From assembly GCF_022601975.1 (NCBI RefSeq), contig NZ_JAKVIR010000016.1:62001-126000 (forward strand): a DNA stretch of 64,000 bases, read 5' to 3'. The position numbers and the translations under genes are program-made. The stretch is from Pontibacter sp. E15-1. GTDB taxonomy: Bacteria > Bacteroidota > Bacteroidia > Cytophagales > Hymenobacteraceae. How positions within the stretch are numbered: the stretch's first letter is position 1; every line of letters starts with the position of its first letter. Shown in pieces: positions 1 to 12,592 of the stretch. A model generated the notes under the pieces. It was not told the DNA's origin. It ran no database searches and was given only the letters and a program-made list of their open reading frames with translations.

Positions 1-1125
1 CAGGACACGGTGCCTTTTTGGTTTCCGCGCGCCATAGATGAAGAACACGGCGGCTACCTGTTGATGCGCGACGCGGACGGCAGCCTGCTCGACGACGACA
101 AGGCCGTCTGGATACAGGCACGCGCCGCCTGGTTGCTGGCAACCCTGTACAACACGGTGGAACAAAAGCCCGAATGGCTCGCGGGGGCCAAAAAAGGCAT
201 CGACTTCCTGCGCCAGCATTGCTTCGATGAGGACGGGCGCATGTTCTTCCACATGACGCGCGAGGGCAAGCCCATCCGCAAGCGCCGCTATTTCTTCTCC
301 GAGACGTTCGCCGTCATCGCCTTTGCCGCCTACGCCAAAGCCAGCGGCGACGCGGAGATTGCAGAGGAGGCGCGGAGGCTTTTTGGCAAGTGCCTGGAGT
401 ATGCCACCACGCCCGGCCTGCTGGAGCCCAAGTTTACCGGTGTGCGTCCGGCCAAGGGCATCGGTGTGCCCATGATCATGATCAACACGGCCCAGCAGCT
501 GCGCGACACCATCGGCGACGGGCGGTGCGACGCCTGGATTGCCAAGTGGATTGCGGAGATAGAACGCGATTTTGTGAAGGACGACATCCGCTGCGTGATG
601 GAGCAGGTGGCGCCCGACGGCAGCCTCATCGACCACTTCGACGGCCGCACCCTGAACCCCGGCCATGCCATTGAAGGTGCCTGGTTTATACTCCATGAGG
701 CAAAATACCGGAACAATGACCCCCACCTGATAGACCTCGGCTGCCGCATACTCGACTACATGTGGGAGCGGGGCTGGGATAAGGAGCATGGCGGTATCTT
801 ATACTTCCGGGATGTGCATGGCAAGCCGGTGCAGGAATATTGGCACGACATGAAGTTCTGGTGGCCGCAAAATGAGGCCATTATCGCCACGTTGCTGGCC
901 TATCTGATGACGGGCAAGCAAAAGTATGCCGACTGGCACCGGCAGGTGCATGACTACGCCTACAGCCACTTCCACGACAAGGAGCACGGCGAGTGGTTCG
1001 GCTACCTGCACCGCGACGGCCGCCAGTCGTCTACCATAAAGGGGAACCTGTTTAAAGGGCCTTTCCACCTGCCGCGCCAGGAGTGGTATTGCTGGCAGGC
1101 GCTGGCCACTTTCGAAGACAGGTAA
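1..1125 (+). CDS. AGE-family N-acylglucosamine 2-epimerase (5' end cut by window)
   Basis: The frame is open from the first base, and the first visible residues (QDTVPFWFPRAIDEEHGG) match the start of the family's (alpha/alpha)6 barrel, so only a short N-terminal part lies outside; the GTG at base 10 is not the true start. The visible 374 residues are close to the family's usual ~390-400. Two histidine motifs typical of renin-binding-protein-type epimerases are present: PGHAIEG (His222 counted from base 1) and GPFHLPR (His356). These enzymes interconvert N-acetylmannosamine and N-acetylglucosamine in the cytoplasm. No signal peptide is visible. The sialidase gene starts 47 bases downstream on the same strand, which supports a role in sialic acid use, where the lyase yields ManNAc. 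A cellobiose or mannose 2-epimerase is the alternative within the family, but the sialidase context makes it less likely. Confidence 0.85.
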   Translation, partial: QDTVPFWFPRAIDEEHGGYLLMRDADGSLLDDDKAVWIQARAAWLLATLYNTVEQKPEWLAGAKKGIDFLRQHCFDEDGRMFFHMTREGKPIRKRRYFFSETFAVIAFAAYAKASGDAEIAEEARRLFGKCLEYATTPGLLEPKFTGVRPAKGIGVPMIMINTAQQLRDTIGDGRCDAWIAKWIAEIERDFVKDDIRCVMEQVAPDGSLIDHFDGRTLNPGHAIEGAWFILHEAKYRNNDPHLIDLGCRILDYMWERGWDKEHGGILYFRDVHGKPVQEYWHDMKFWWPQNEAIIATLLAYLMTGKQKYADWHRQVHDYAYSHFHDKEHGEWFGYLHRDGRQSSTIKGNLFKGPFHLPRQEWYCWQALATFEDR

Positions 1126-1172
1126 AACTAAGTTTGTCAACTATTTTCAAGAGATAACTCACTTTAACACCC

Positions 1173-2339
1173 ATGCTGCATCTACTGCTTATAATTTCTG
1201 TTTTTCTAACCGCACTTCAGGCCGTGGCGCAGCCAACCGACGTGCCTGTTTTCACCTCAGGCGAGGAGGGCCACAAGTCTTACCGCATACCCGCTATAAT
1301 AAGCCTTCCAAACGGCGATTTGCTGGCCTTTGCAGAAGGAAGGGTGCATGGCGCGGCCGATTTCGGAGACGTGAACATTGTCTTAAAGCATAGCTCGGAC
1401 AAAGGCACAACATGGTCGAGGCTGCAAACAGTGATAGATTACGACAGCTTGCAGGCAGGCAACGCCGCCCCGGTAGTAGACCTGACAGACCCGCTATACC
1501 CAAAAGGGAGAATTTTCCTGTTCTATAACACCGGCAATGCGCATGAGCATGAAGTGCGCAGCGGCAAGGGGCTTCGAGAAGTATGGTACGTCACCTCTAC
1601 CGACAATGGGCAGACCTGGTCCGCCCCTGTGAACATTACCGCTCAGGTGCATCGCCCGAAGATGCCTTCTGCCCACCCAGCCTATAATTTTGAGGAAGAC
1701 TGGCGCTCCTATGCGAACACGCCCGGCCATGCGATACAGTTTGCTGAGGGCCAGTACAAAGGCCGCATTTTTGTGGCTGCCAACCACTCTGCGGGGCCGC
1801 CCAGGCACAACTTTGAGGACTATGCCGCCCATGGCTTTTATACCGATACCCACGGCAAAACCTTTAAACTGAGTGAAGCCGTGCCAGAGCCAGGGAGCAA
1901 TGAGGCCACGGCAGCTGAGCTAAGTAAGGGCAGATTGCTCTTAAACAGCCGCAACCAACAGGGGGATGTGCGTGCGCGCATTGTGAGTGTCAGCAACGAC
2001 GGTGGCGCTACCTGGGACTCAACTTACTTCGACAAGCAACTGCCAGACCCTGTGAACCAGGGAAGTATACTGCGGGTAGGGAAGAAGAACGGGCAAGCGA
2101 TTCTTGCTTTCAGTAACGCTGCCGATACCCAGCACCGAGACAACTTGACGCTGCGCATCAGCTTTGACGAGGGCAGAACCTGGCCTCGGAAATTTGTTAT
2201 CGCCAAAAGCCCGAATGGAGAAAAAGACTATGCCGCTTACTCAGATTTGGTGAAAACCGGAAAAAAGGAGATTGGCGTGCTGTACGAGAAAAACGGCTAT
2301 GCGCAAATTGTTTTCACCACCCTGAACTGGAAAAAGTAA
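1173..2339 (+). CDS. nanH: exo-alpha-sialidase, GH33, exported
   Basis: The protein has 388 residues with a signal peptide of about 20 (ending AVAQ). After it comes the sialidase RIP motif (YRIP, 37-40), whose Arg begins the carboxylate-binding triad. Four Asp boxes (SxDxGxTW) follow: SSDKGTTW (74-81), STDNGQTW (142-149), SNDGGATW and SFDEGRTW. This marks a six-bladed sialidase propeller. AADFGD near residue 61 probably carries the acid/base Asp, and YAAYSDL near the C-terminus is the likely nucleophilic Tyr region. It would remove terminal sialic acid from glycoproteins or glycolipids in the periplasm or at the surface. No lectin or carbohydrate-binding domain is attached, so it is a minimal catalytic form. 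It lies between the AGE epimerase and the SGNH/GH20 gene, with 7-47 bases between frames, consistent with one transcript. Confidence 0.93.
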   Translation: MLHLLLIISVFLTALQAVAQPTDVPVFTSGEEGHKSYRIPAIISLPNGDLLAFAEGRVHGAADFGDVNIVLKHSSDKGTTWSRLQTVIDYDSLQAGNAAPVVDLTDPLYPKGRIFLFYNTGNAHEHEVRSGKGLREVWYVTSTDNGQTWSAPVNITAQVHRPKMPSAHPAYNFEEDWRSYANTPGHAIQFAEGQYKGRIFVAANHSAGPPRHNFEDYAAHGFYTDTHGKTFKLSEAVPEPGSNEATAAELSKGRLLLNSRNQQGDVRARIVSVSNDGGATWDSTYFDKQLPDPVNQGSILRVGKKNGQAILAFSNAADTQHRDNLTLRISFDEGRTWPRKFVIAKSPNGEKDYAAYSDLVKTGKKEIGVLYEKNGYAQIVFTTLNWKK

Positions 2340-2379
2340 TCCGCCCATGCGCAGGCTTCCATTAGGCCGACTCTTTATC

Positions 2380-4992
2380 ATGAGAAAATTATTGTTTCTG
2401 TTCCTCTTGCCTTTTCTGTGCGGTGCATCCCGGGCGCAGGTAAAACCCGTGCAACTGGCCGACAGTCTTTTTTCGACTTACTACCACCAGCGCACCACGC
2501 ACTTCCGCAACCTGCCGCACACCCCCGGCGACATTATTTTTATCGGCAACAGCATCAGCGACGGCGGGGAGTGGAGTGAGCTTTTTGCAGACCTGCGTGT
2601 GAAGAACCGCGGCATCAGCGGAGACACCTCGCCCGGCGTCGTGAACCGCATTGGGGAAGTGGCAGCGCGCAAGCCAGCGAAGGTGTTTCTGATGATCGGC
2701 ACCAACGACCTGGCGCGCGGCATCTCACCTGATAGCCTCCTGCAGAACATCTTCTGGCTGTCTGACTACCTGAAAGTGAAGAACCCTGCAACCCAATTGT
2801 TTGTGCAGAGCATCCTGCCGGTGAACGACAGCTTTGGCAAGTTCAGTGGCCATACCCGCAACGGGCAGGTGATCCGGGAGGTGAATGCGGCGCTGCAAAC
2901 TGCGGCTCCAAAGCATGGCTATACCTATCTCGACCTGCACACGCCATTCTCTGATGCCTCCGGGAAACTCAACGCCAGGTACACCAACGACGGCCTGCAC
3001 CTGAACGGCGACGGTTATACGTACTGGAAGCACTTGGTCTACGACGACGTGTATGACTTGCAAGAGAAGCCTTCTATTATCCCCGAGCCCCAGCAGCTGC
3101 AGTGGACGGAAGCGGCTTTCCCGCTTTACAGGAGCAAAACCATTGTGGTGCAGGACCCGGCGCTGCGAAAAGAGGCGGAGCGGCTGAGAGGGATGCTTAC
3201 GGCCAAAGGGTTGGAAGTGCGAATAAAAGACAAAGCCGCGCCCGGTGAGCCGCACATTGTCCTGACGCTGGAGAAAACAGAGGCACCTCGCCTGCAGGCA
3301 GAGGCTTATACGTTGTCAGTGAATAGCGATAAGGTACAGATCAAAGCCAACACGGCGCACGGCATCTTCAACGGCCTGCAGACCCTCGGCCAGCTGATGC
3401 GCGATGGGACGTTTATACCTGGCTGCGCGGTGCGCGACTGGCCGGCCTTTGGCTGGAGGGGCTACATGGTGGACGTGGGGCGCAATTACCAGTCGATGGA
3501 GATGCTGAAGGAGCAGATCGACGTGATGGCCAGGTATAAACTCAATATCTTCCATTTACACCTGACCGAGGACGTCGCCTGGCGGCTGGAGGTGCCGCGC
3601 TATCCGCAGCTGACAGCCCCGGAGCACATGACGCGCAACAAAGGCGCCTACTACACAGTGGCCGAAATGCAGGAGCTGATCCAGTACTGCAAAGACCGCT
3701 ACATCACCCTCGTGCCTGAGATTGACATGCCGGGACATAGCGCCGCCTTTACACGGGCCATGGGCGCGGGCATGCAGAGCGAAGAAGGGCTGGCATACCT
3801 GAAAAACATACTCAACGACTTCTGCGATACCTATGATGTGCCTTATGTGCATATCGGGGGCGATGAAGTGAAAATTAAGAATGAAGATTTTCTGCCTCAG
3901 GTAACGGCTTGGCTGCACGGGCGGGGTAAGAAAACCATCGGCTGGGACCCTGGAGGCAACCTGGACAAAGCCACCGTTCGCCAATTGTGGATGAAGGACG
4001 GCGCTGACAACCCTGATCATACATACATCGAGTCGCGCCACCTGTACCTCAACCACATGGACCCTTTGGAGGCGGTCACCACGATCTTTAGCCGGCAGTA
4101 TGGCGACCGTGAGGCAGCAGACAGCACCGTTATGGGCGCCACGCTTTGCCTTTGGCACGACCGAAACGTGCTCCGGCAGGAGGATGTGCTTTTGATGAAC
4201 CCCGTTTACCCCGGCATACTGGCTTTTGCGGAGCGCAGCTGGCAAGGTGGGGGCTATGCGGGGTGGATTACCAATATTCCGGCAGACCAGCCAGAGCGGG
4301 TACAGGAATTCCGAGAGTTCGAGAACCGACTTTTGGATCAACAGCAAGCATACTTTCAGAACATGCCTTTCCCATACGCTGCGCAGGCCGATAGGAGTTG
4401 GAAGTTATTCGGGCCTTACAAGAATAAAGGGGACCTGACGGCCTCTTTTGCCCCGGAGAGAAAGTCTTTCAAAGGGAAGAAACCTGCGGCAGAGGCAGTT
4501 GGCGGCACGGTGGTGCTGCGGCACTTCTGGCATCCGCTGGTGGCAGGCGTGCTGGAGAAACCGGAGGAGAACACCACCTGGTACGCCACTTCCCGGTTCT
4601 GGAGCGATGCCGATACAATAGGCTACTTCTGGGTTGGTTTTCAGAACCTGTCCAGGTCATATAATTCTGATTCGCCCGCCGCAGGCACCTGGGACAACAG
4701 AGGGAGCGCCGTTTTCCTGAACGGACAGTTGGTATCGCCGCCGAGGTGGAAACGCCCCGGGCAAAAGGGTAATGCTGAAATACCGCTACTGGATGAAGGG
4801 TATGAGTTCCGGGCGCCTGTGGATGCCCCGGTAAAGAAAGGCTGGAACACGGTGCTGGTGAAACTACCGGTCGGAAGCTTTAAGGGCAAGGACTGGCAGA
4901 ATCCCCTGAAGTGGATGTTTACTTTTGTTCCCCTGGGAAGTGAAGCGGGCGCTCAAAATCAACCAATGGAAATGGAAAAGCCGGTTAATTAA
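2380..4992 (+). CDS. SGNH esterase / GH20 beta-N-acetylhexosaminidase fusion, exported
   Basis: Start chosen at 2380 because it gives a clean signal peptide (MRKLLFLFLL...ASRAQ); an ATG at 2347 would add 11 charged residues. Numbering from 2380, an SGNH/GDSL hydrolase domain occupies about 40-225: GNSIS with Ser58, GTND (107-110) and DGLHLN with the Asp204/His207 pair. A GH20 N-terminal fold begins at IIPEPQQ and the catalytic barrel at DWPAFGWRG, with the Asp495-Glu496 pair in HIGGDEV, which uses the substrate's acetamido group. A C-terminal beta domain of about 150 residues ends in a DEGYEFR/PVKKGW/DWQNP signature that I cannot assign to a named family. The likely job is removing O-acetyl groups and terminal GlcNAc or GalNAc from the same glycan. 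A degenerate second copy of the C-terminal domain occurs at 46278-46601. Confidence 0.88.
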   Translation: MRKLLFLFLLPFLCGASRAQVKPVQLADSLFSTYYHQRTTHFRNLPHTPGDIIFIGNSISDGGEWSELFADLRVKNRGISGDTSPGVVNRIGEVAARKPAKVFLMIGTNDLARGISPDSLLQNIFWLSDYLKVKNPATQLFVQSILPVNDSFGKFSGHTRNGQVIREVNAALQTAAPKHGYTYLDLHTPFSDASGKLNARYTNDGLHLNGDGYTYWKHLVYDDVYDLQEKPSIIPEPQQLQWTEAAFPLYRSKTIVVQDPALRKEAERLRGMLTAKGLEVRIKDKAAPGEPHIVLTLEKTEAPRLQAEAYTLSVNSDKVQIKANTAHGIFNGLQTLGQLMRDGTFIPGCAVRDWPAFGWRGYMVDVGRNYQSMEMLKEQIDVMARYKLNIFHLHLTEDVAWRLEVPRYPQLTAPEHMTRNKGAYYTVAEMQELIQYCKDRYITLVPEIDMPGHSAAFTRAMGAGMQSEEGLAYLKNILNDFCDTYDVPYVHIGGDEVKIKNEDFLPQVTAWLHGRGKKTIGWDPGGNLDKATVRQLWMKDGADNPDHTYIESRHLYLNHMDPLEAVTTIFSRQYGDREAADSTVMGATLCLWHDRNVLRQEDVLLMNPVYPGILAFAERSWQGGGYAGWITNIPADQPERVQEFREFENRLLDQQQAYFQNMPFPYAAQADRSWKLFGPYKNKGDLTASFAPERKSFKGKKPAAEAVGGTVVLRHFWHPLVAGVLEKPEENTTWYATSRFWSDADTIGYFWVGFQNLSRSYNSDSPAAGTWDNRGSAVFLNGQLVSPPRWKRPGQKGNAEIPLLDEGYEFRAPVDAPVKKGWNTVLVKLPVGSFKGKDWQNPLKWMFTFVPLGSEAGAQNQPMEMEKPVN

Positions 4993-4999
4993 TGGTATA

Positions 5000-5234
5000 A
5001 ACTGCAGGCTTGACTGATGTACGCGCTAGGGACCGAATACGGGTAGTGAAGTATATTCCCGCTTCCGGATTGCTTCGCCCTGTTACCCGCTCTTTGAGTG
5101 CATTAATGTTTTGCGTTTACGATAACATTGCCTATTTTGGGCCTTTTTAAAGGATGATGCAGCATAACCTTGACCGGAGAACGGCTCCAGCGGCACTGCG
5201 CGAACATAGGCAATCAGCCTGTTTTTATGATCAG
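5000..5234. other. leader region before the GH123 gene
   Basis: No gene is visible. Around 5107-5137 a TTTTGCG followed about 20 bases later by TATTTTGG resembles the Bacteroidota -33/-7 arrangement, but the -7 box departs from TAnnTTTG in one position. It may start a transcript separate from the upstream sialidase/GH20 genes. Confidence 0.25.
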
Positions 5235-6935
5235 ATGAAACTACCTTTATACTTTCTGTTGCTGCTACCCCTCGTGCTGGCAGGGAATAACCTCTCGGCA
5301 GCCCCGAAAAATGATAGCTGGCAAAGCCTGAAAAAGCCTGTGAACGTTAGCTTTGCCAGCAGTGATGTGCGCTATGCCCAGGGCCAGGTACCGGAGGTAG
5401 TGCTGCAAAACAGTTGGCAAACCACTGCCTGGAGAGGGGAGAAAGTGCACACGCAGTTTCTGATCTGGACGAGTCGGGAAATCCCCCAACTGCGGGTCAG
5501 CCTCTCCGATCTGAAAGGGAGTAAAGGCAACCGCATCGCGTCTACGAACATACAGGCTGGCTTTGTGCGCTATGTTATAACCGACGAGTTCGGCCAGGGC
5601 TGCGGCCACCGCAAACCTGCCGACTTCGACTCCTCGATGGTAGCTGACCCTATCGACACGGCTACTGTAACCGCGGTGACAGCAAACACTGTGCAGCCCG
5701 TTTGGCTGCGTGTAGAAGTGCCCCGCCAAACACCTGCCGGGAAGTATAAAGGCGTGGTTACGGTTCATGCCACGAAGCCCTATACGCTGCAGGTAACTGT
5801 AACAGTGCAGGAACGAGAACTTCCGGCTCCTGATAAGTGGGCCTTTGACCTGGACCTATGGCAGCACCCGGCTGCCGTGGCCCGTGTGCATGCTGTGCCA
5901 CGCTGGAGTCAGGAGCACTATGCCGCCATGCGGCCATACTATACCATGCTGGCCGCCGCCGGGCAAAAAACGATTACCGCCAGCATTATAGACGAGCCCT
6001 GGAACCATCAAACTTACGACGATTTCCCGGGCCTGGTCAACTGGATTAAGCGCAAGGATGGCACCTGGGCCTACGATTACAGTCGCTTCGATGAGTATGT
6101 TTCTTTTGTCATGTCCTGCGGGATTAAAGCGCGCATCAACTGCTATACCATGGTGCCCTGGAAAATGTCCTTCTCATACCTCGACGAAAGCACCGGGAAG
6201 ACCACAGCGTTTGCAGGAAAAGCCGGCACACCCGAGTACAACATCTTCTGGGGTGCTTTTCTCCGGGATTTTGCGCGGCATCTAAAGGAAAAGGGCTGGT
6301 TCGGCATCACCTCCATCGCCATGGATGAGCGCCCTTTGGCCGACATGCAGGCCGTGATCAGCCTCCTGAAAGAAACAGAACCAGACTGGAGAATAGCCCT
6401 TGCCGGCGTATACCACCCGGAGATCGAGCAGGATATTTTCGACTACAGCATCGCCTCCAAATGGAAGTTCGGGGAAGAGGTGCTTGAGCGCCGGAAGGCC
6501 AGTGGCAAGCCCAGCACGTTTTATACCAGTTGCGAGGAGGCCCATCCGAACGGCTTCACGTTTTCGCCCCCGGCAGAGCATACCTGGATCGGGTGGTATG
6601 CGGCAGCACAGGGTTTTACGGGGTATCTGCGCTGGGCATACAACAGCTGGGTAGAAAACCCCTTGCAAGACAGCAGGTTCCGCACCTGGCCCGCCGGCGA
6701 CACCTACCAGGTATACCCCGGGCCGCTCACTTCCATCCGCTTCGAAAAGCTAGTAGTGGGCATTCAGGATTACGAGAAGATTCGGCTGCTGCGCGAGGAG
6801 TTTACCCGCACCGGCAACCGCACCAAACTGCAGGAACTCGATCGCATACTTACTGCCTTCGAGGTGAAGGAGCTGGACAAAACACCGGCAGCCACCACGG
6901 TCGGGAAGGCAAAAGCACAGCTGAATAAACTGTAG
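5235..6935 (+). CDS. GH123 beta-N-acetylgalactosaminidase (DUF4091-type), exported
   Basis: Start placed at 5235, where MKLPLYFLLLLPLVLA forms a signal peptide; in-frame ATGs at 5154 and 5157 give an implausible leader. The mature protein has an N-terminal beta domain (to about residue 200), then a TIM barrel. The catalytic pair of GH123 is visible as MDERP, Asp364-Glu365: the Asp positions the substrate 2-acetamido group and the Glu is acid/base. The C-terminal part carries the usual family ending (WAYNSWVENP, then FEKLVVGIQDYEKIRLLREE). Known members remove terminal beta-GalNAc from glycosphingolipid-type glycans. With GH33 upstream and GH2 downstream this gives a set able to peel sialic acid, GalNAc and galactose. 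Length (566 residues) is normal for the family. The nearest alternative is an uncharacterised DUF4091 protein with another HexNAc specificity. Confidence 0.85.
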   Translation: MKLPLYFLLLLPLVLAGNNLSAAPKNDSWQSLKKPVNVSFASSDVRYAQGQVPEVVLQNSWQTTAWRGEKVHTQFLIWTSREIPQLRVSLSDLKGSKGNRIASTNIQAGFVRYVITDEFGQGCGHRKPADFDSSMVADPIDTATVTAVTANTVQPVWLRVEVPRQTPAGKYKGVVTVHATKPYTLQVTVTVQERELPAPDKWAFDLDLWQHPAAVARVHAVPRWSQEHYAAMRPYYTMLAAAGQKTITASIIDEPWNHQTYDDFPGLVNWIKRKDGTWAYDYSRFDEYVSFVMSCGIKARINCYTMVPWKMSFSYLDESTGKTTAFAGKAGTPEYNIFWGAFLRDFARHLKEKGWFGITSIAMDERPLADMQAVISLLKETEPDWRIALAGVYHPEIEQDIFDYSIASKWKFGEEVLERRKASGKPSTFYTSCEEAHPNGFTFSPPAEHTWIGWYAAAQGFTGYLRWAYNSWVENPLQDSRFRTWPAGDTYQVYPGPLTSIRFEKLVVGIQDYEKIRLLREEFTRTGNRTKLQELDRILTAFEVKELDKTPAATTVGKAKAQLNKL

Positions 6936-6994
6936 GTGAGGCAGCCTCATGCGAGGCATCATATTTTTAAGTACACCGAATCAGAAAGCCCATC

Positions 6995-10829
<3,835 letters not shown>

Positions 10830-10835
10830 AGCATG

Positions 10836-10871
10836 CTTCCGCCCTGGATATTTTTTACGTCAGGGCGGAGG
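10836..10871 (+). terminator. hairpin after the GH2 gene
   Basis: Arms 10836-10846 (CTTCCGCCCTG) and 10861-10871 pair over 11 positions with one G-T pair. The T-run is in the loop rather than after the stem, so it is only a possible terminator. Confidence 0.4.
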
Positions 10872-11070
10872 TATGATTGGCTTAGGCAGGAGGTATGGAG
10901 CCATGCGCTAAAAACAGTGCACCTCTTCTCCGGTCAGCGGAAGCTAAAGTTCAGGCAGCAGGCCGAAGGCACCTTCAGCTATCTGGAGGGTGTGCCGCTT
11001 GTAAAATCGATACCATCATTAAACTGCAGGTGCAGTACTGCTGCCACCTCTTCAAGCGTTCTGGCCCTTA
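10872..11070 (+). pseudogene. possible tail of a lost glycoside hydrolase
   Basis: No intact gene lies between the GH2 stop and the GH27 start (440 bases). In one frame the stretch reads VHLFSGQRKLKFRQQAEGTF and then YLEGVP; after a frame change near 11000 it continues DTIIKLQV. That pattern (a beta-strand domain with LKF-Q-GTF, ending in an IKL strand) resembles C-terminal beta domains of exported hydrolases such as GH29 fucosidases. I cannot prove the family. The right part is occupied by the inverted-repeat element at 11071. Confidence 0.3.
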
Positions 11071-11231
11071 GAGCATGTTTAAATTTCGTTTTTGGAAGCG
11101 AGAATTGTTCAGGAAGGGTTCTGGCGAAGCGTTTTTTGAGCCGCATAGCAGCGCTATGGGGCGATAAAAAGGTGAAGTCAGGTTCCTTTATGAACAATTT
11201 GCAGCCCAAAAGATGAATTTTAAACATGCTC
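11071..11231. mobile_element. MITE-like element, copy 1 (TTA target duplication)
   Basis: The element begins GAGCATGTTTAAATTTC and ends with the inverted version GAATTTTAAACATGCTC. TTA stands directly on both sides (11068-11070 and 11232-11234), as expected for a 3-base target duplication. It is 161 bases long with no coding capacity. A shorter copy lies at 27669-27764; the two share both ends and the internal stretch AAAAGGTGAAGTCAGGTTCC. A duplication of TNA type is used by part of the IS5 family, so it may be mobilised by such a transposase (inference). An ATG at 11226 inside the right terminus is in frame with the GH27 gene but is not its start. Confidence 0.75.
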
Positions 11232-11270
11232 TTAAAACCAATGCCGGGCCGTCATCAAATTAGACACATC

Positions 11271-12533
11271 ATGCTCCGAAAGATCAGTATGTTTTTGACG
11301 CTTGCAACCTTGTTTGCCTGCCAAAGCCACCAAAGCAGCATATCCGGTATCGCTCCAACGGCCACCGCCAGATCAAAAACAGGTATAGCCCGTCCGCAGA
11401 CACCTATCATGGGGTGGTCAAGCTGGAATAATTTTCATGTCGATATCAACGAGGACATCATCCGGGCGCAGGCCGATTTTATGGTATCGTCGGGGATGCA
11501 GGAGGCAGGTTATACTTACGTGAATATGGATGACGGCTTTTTTGGCGGCCGCGATAACACAGGAAACTTAATTGCCCACCCTGAGAGGTTCCCAAGTGGC
11601 ATGAAGGCCCTGAGCGACTATATCCATTCCAAAGGGCTGAAGGCCGGGATATACTCTGATGCCGGCATCAATACCTGTGCCTCATACTGGGACAAAGACA
11701 CTGTGGGCGTAGGCATGGGCTTGTACGGGCACGATGCACGGGACCTGCGGCTGATGCTGCAGGAATGGAATTACGATTTTATAAAAGTGGACTGGTGTGG
11801 TGGCGATTGGCTGGGGCTGGACGAGCAAAGCCGGTATACCCAGATTGGCCACCTGATCCGGCAAATACGCCCGGACGCGGTATACAACGTCTGCCGCTGG
11901 GAGTTTCCGGGCGAGTGGGTGGTGCCGCTGGCCGACTCCTGGCGCATCTCCGGCGATATCGCAAACAACTTTGCCTCCGTGATGCACATTGTAGACCTGA
12001 ACGCCGACTTGTGGAGGCACGCCACCCCGGGCCATGTAAACGACATGGACATGCTGCAGGTGGGGAGGGGTATGAGCTACGAAGAGGACAAAACGCACTT
12101 CTCGATGTGGTGCATGCTAAGCTCCCCGCTCCTGACCGGCAATGACCTGCGCAGCATGACACCGGAGACCATCCGTATCCTGACAAACAGGGAACTGATC
12201 GCCATTAACCAGGACAGGCTGGTATACCAGGCCCGCCGACTGGTCGACGAAGACGAGCAGGAGGTATGGGCCAAGCCGCTTCAGTCCACGATGAGTGGCG
12301 AGGTAGCCGTCGCCCTGCTCAACAGGTCAGATCAGGAAGCCGTTATCACTTTTCAGCCCGACTCCGTGGGGCTGGTTGCCGCTAAAGGGTATCGCATGCG
12401 CGCTTTGTGGGAGAATAAGGACTACGCGGTTTCGACAAAGAAAGAAGCCAGCTTTGACGTTCCGGCGCACGGGATAGTCGTGCTCCGGGTAACGGGCACA
12501 GCCAAGCCGTTCAATGTGTTTCAGTATAAATAA
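11271..12533 (+). CDS. GH27 alpha-galactosidase / alpha-N-acetylgalactosaminidase lipoprotein
   Basis: Start at 11271 gives a lipoprotein signal with lipobox LFAC (Cys17); an in-frame ATG at 11226 lies inside the neighbouring repeat element and spoils the signal. The 420-residue protein is a complete GH27: MGWSSWNNF (47-55), MDDGFFGGRD, GIYSDAG, nucleophile Asp174 in IKVDWCGGD, acid/base Asp229 in WRISGDI, then a C-terminal beta sandwich. In the substrate-recognition loop the Cys is followed by Arg-Trp-Glu-Phe (CRWEFPGEW), unlike the Glu/Leu of human alpha-galactosidase or the Ser/Ala of human alpha-NAGAL, so galactose versus GalNAc preference cannot be called from these residues. It is a membrane-anchored hydrolase acting on alpha-linked Gal or GalNAc caps. 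It is the intact paralogue of the broken gene at 6995. Confidence 0.88.
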   Translation: MLRKISMFLTLATLFACQSHQSSISGIAPTATARSKTGIARPQTPIMGWSSWNNFHVDINEDIIRAQADFMVSSGMQEAGYTYVNMDDGFFGGRDNTGNLIAHPERFPSGMKALSDYIHSKGLKAGIYSDAGINTCASYWDKDTVGVGMGLYGHDARDLRLMLQEWNYDFIKVDWCGGDWLGLDEQSRYTQIGHLIRQIRPDAVYNVCRWEFPGEWVVPLADSWRISGDIANNFASVMHIVDLNADLWRHATPGHVNDMDMLQVGRGMSYEEDKTHFSMWCMLSSPLLTGNDLRSMTPETIRILTNRELIAINQDRLVYQARRLVDEDEQEVWAKPLQSTMSGEVAVALLNRSDQEAVITFQPDSVGLVAAKGYRMRALWENKDYAVSTKKEASFDVPAHGIVVLRVTGTAKPFNVFQYK

Positions 12534-12592
12534 GCGCAGCTATACTAGAGAGCAACTATGCCGCGCGCAATATCCCATACCTACTTATACCC

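Noticed and set aside
11226..11270. ATG at 11226 as start of the GH27 gene
   Set aside because: It lies in the terminal repeat of the inserted element and would bury the lipoprotein signal that begins at 11271.
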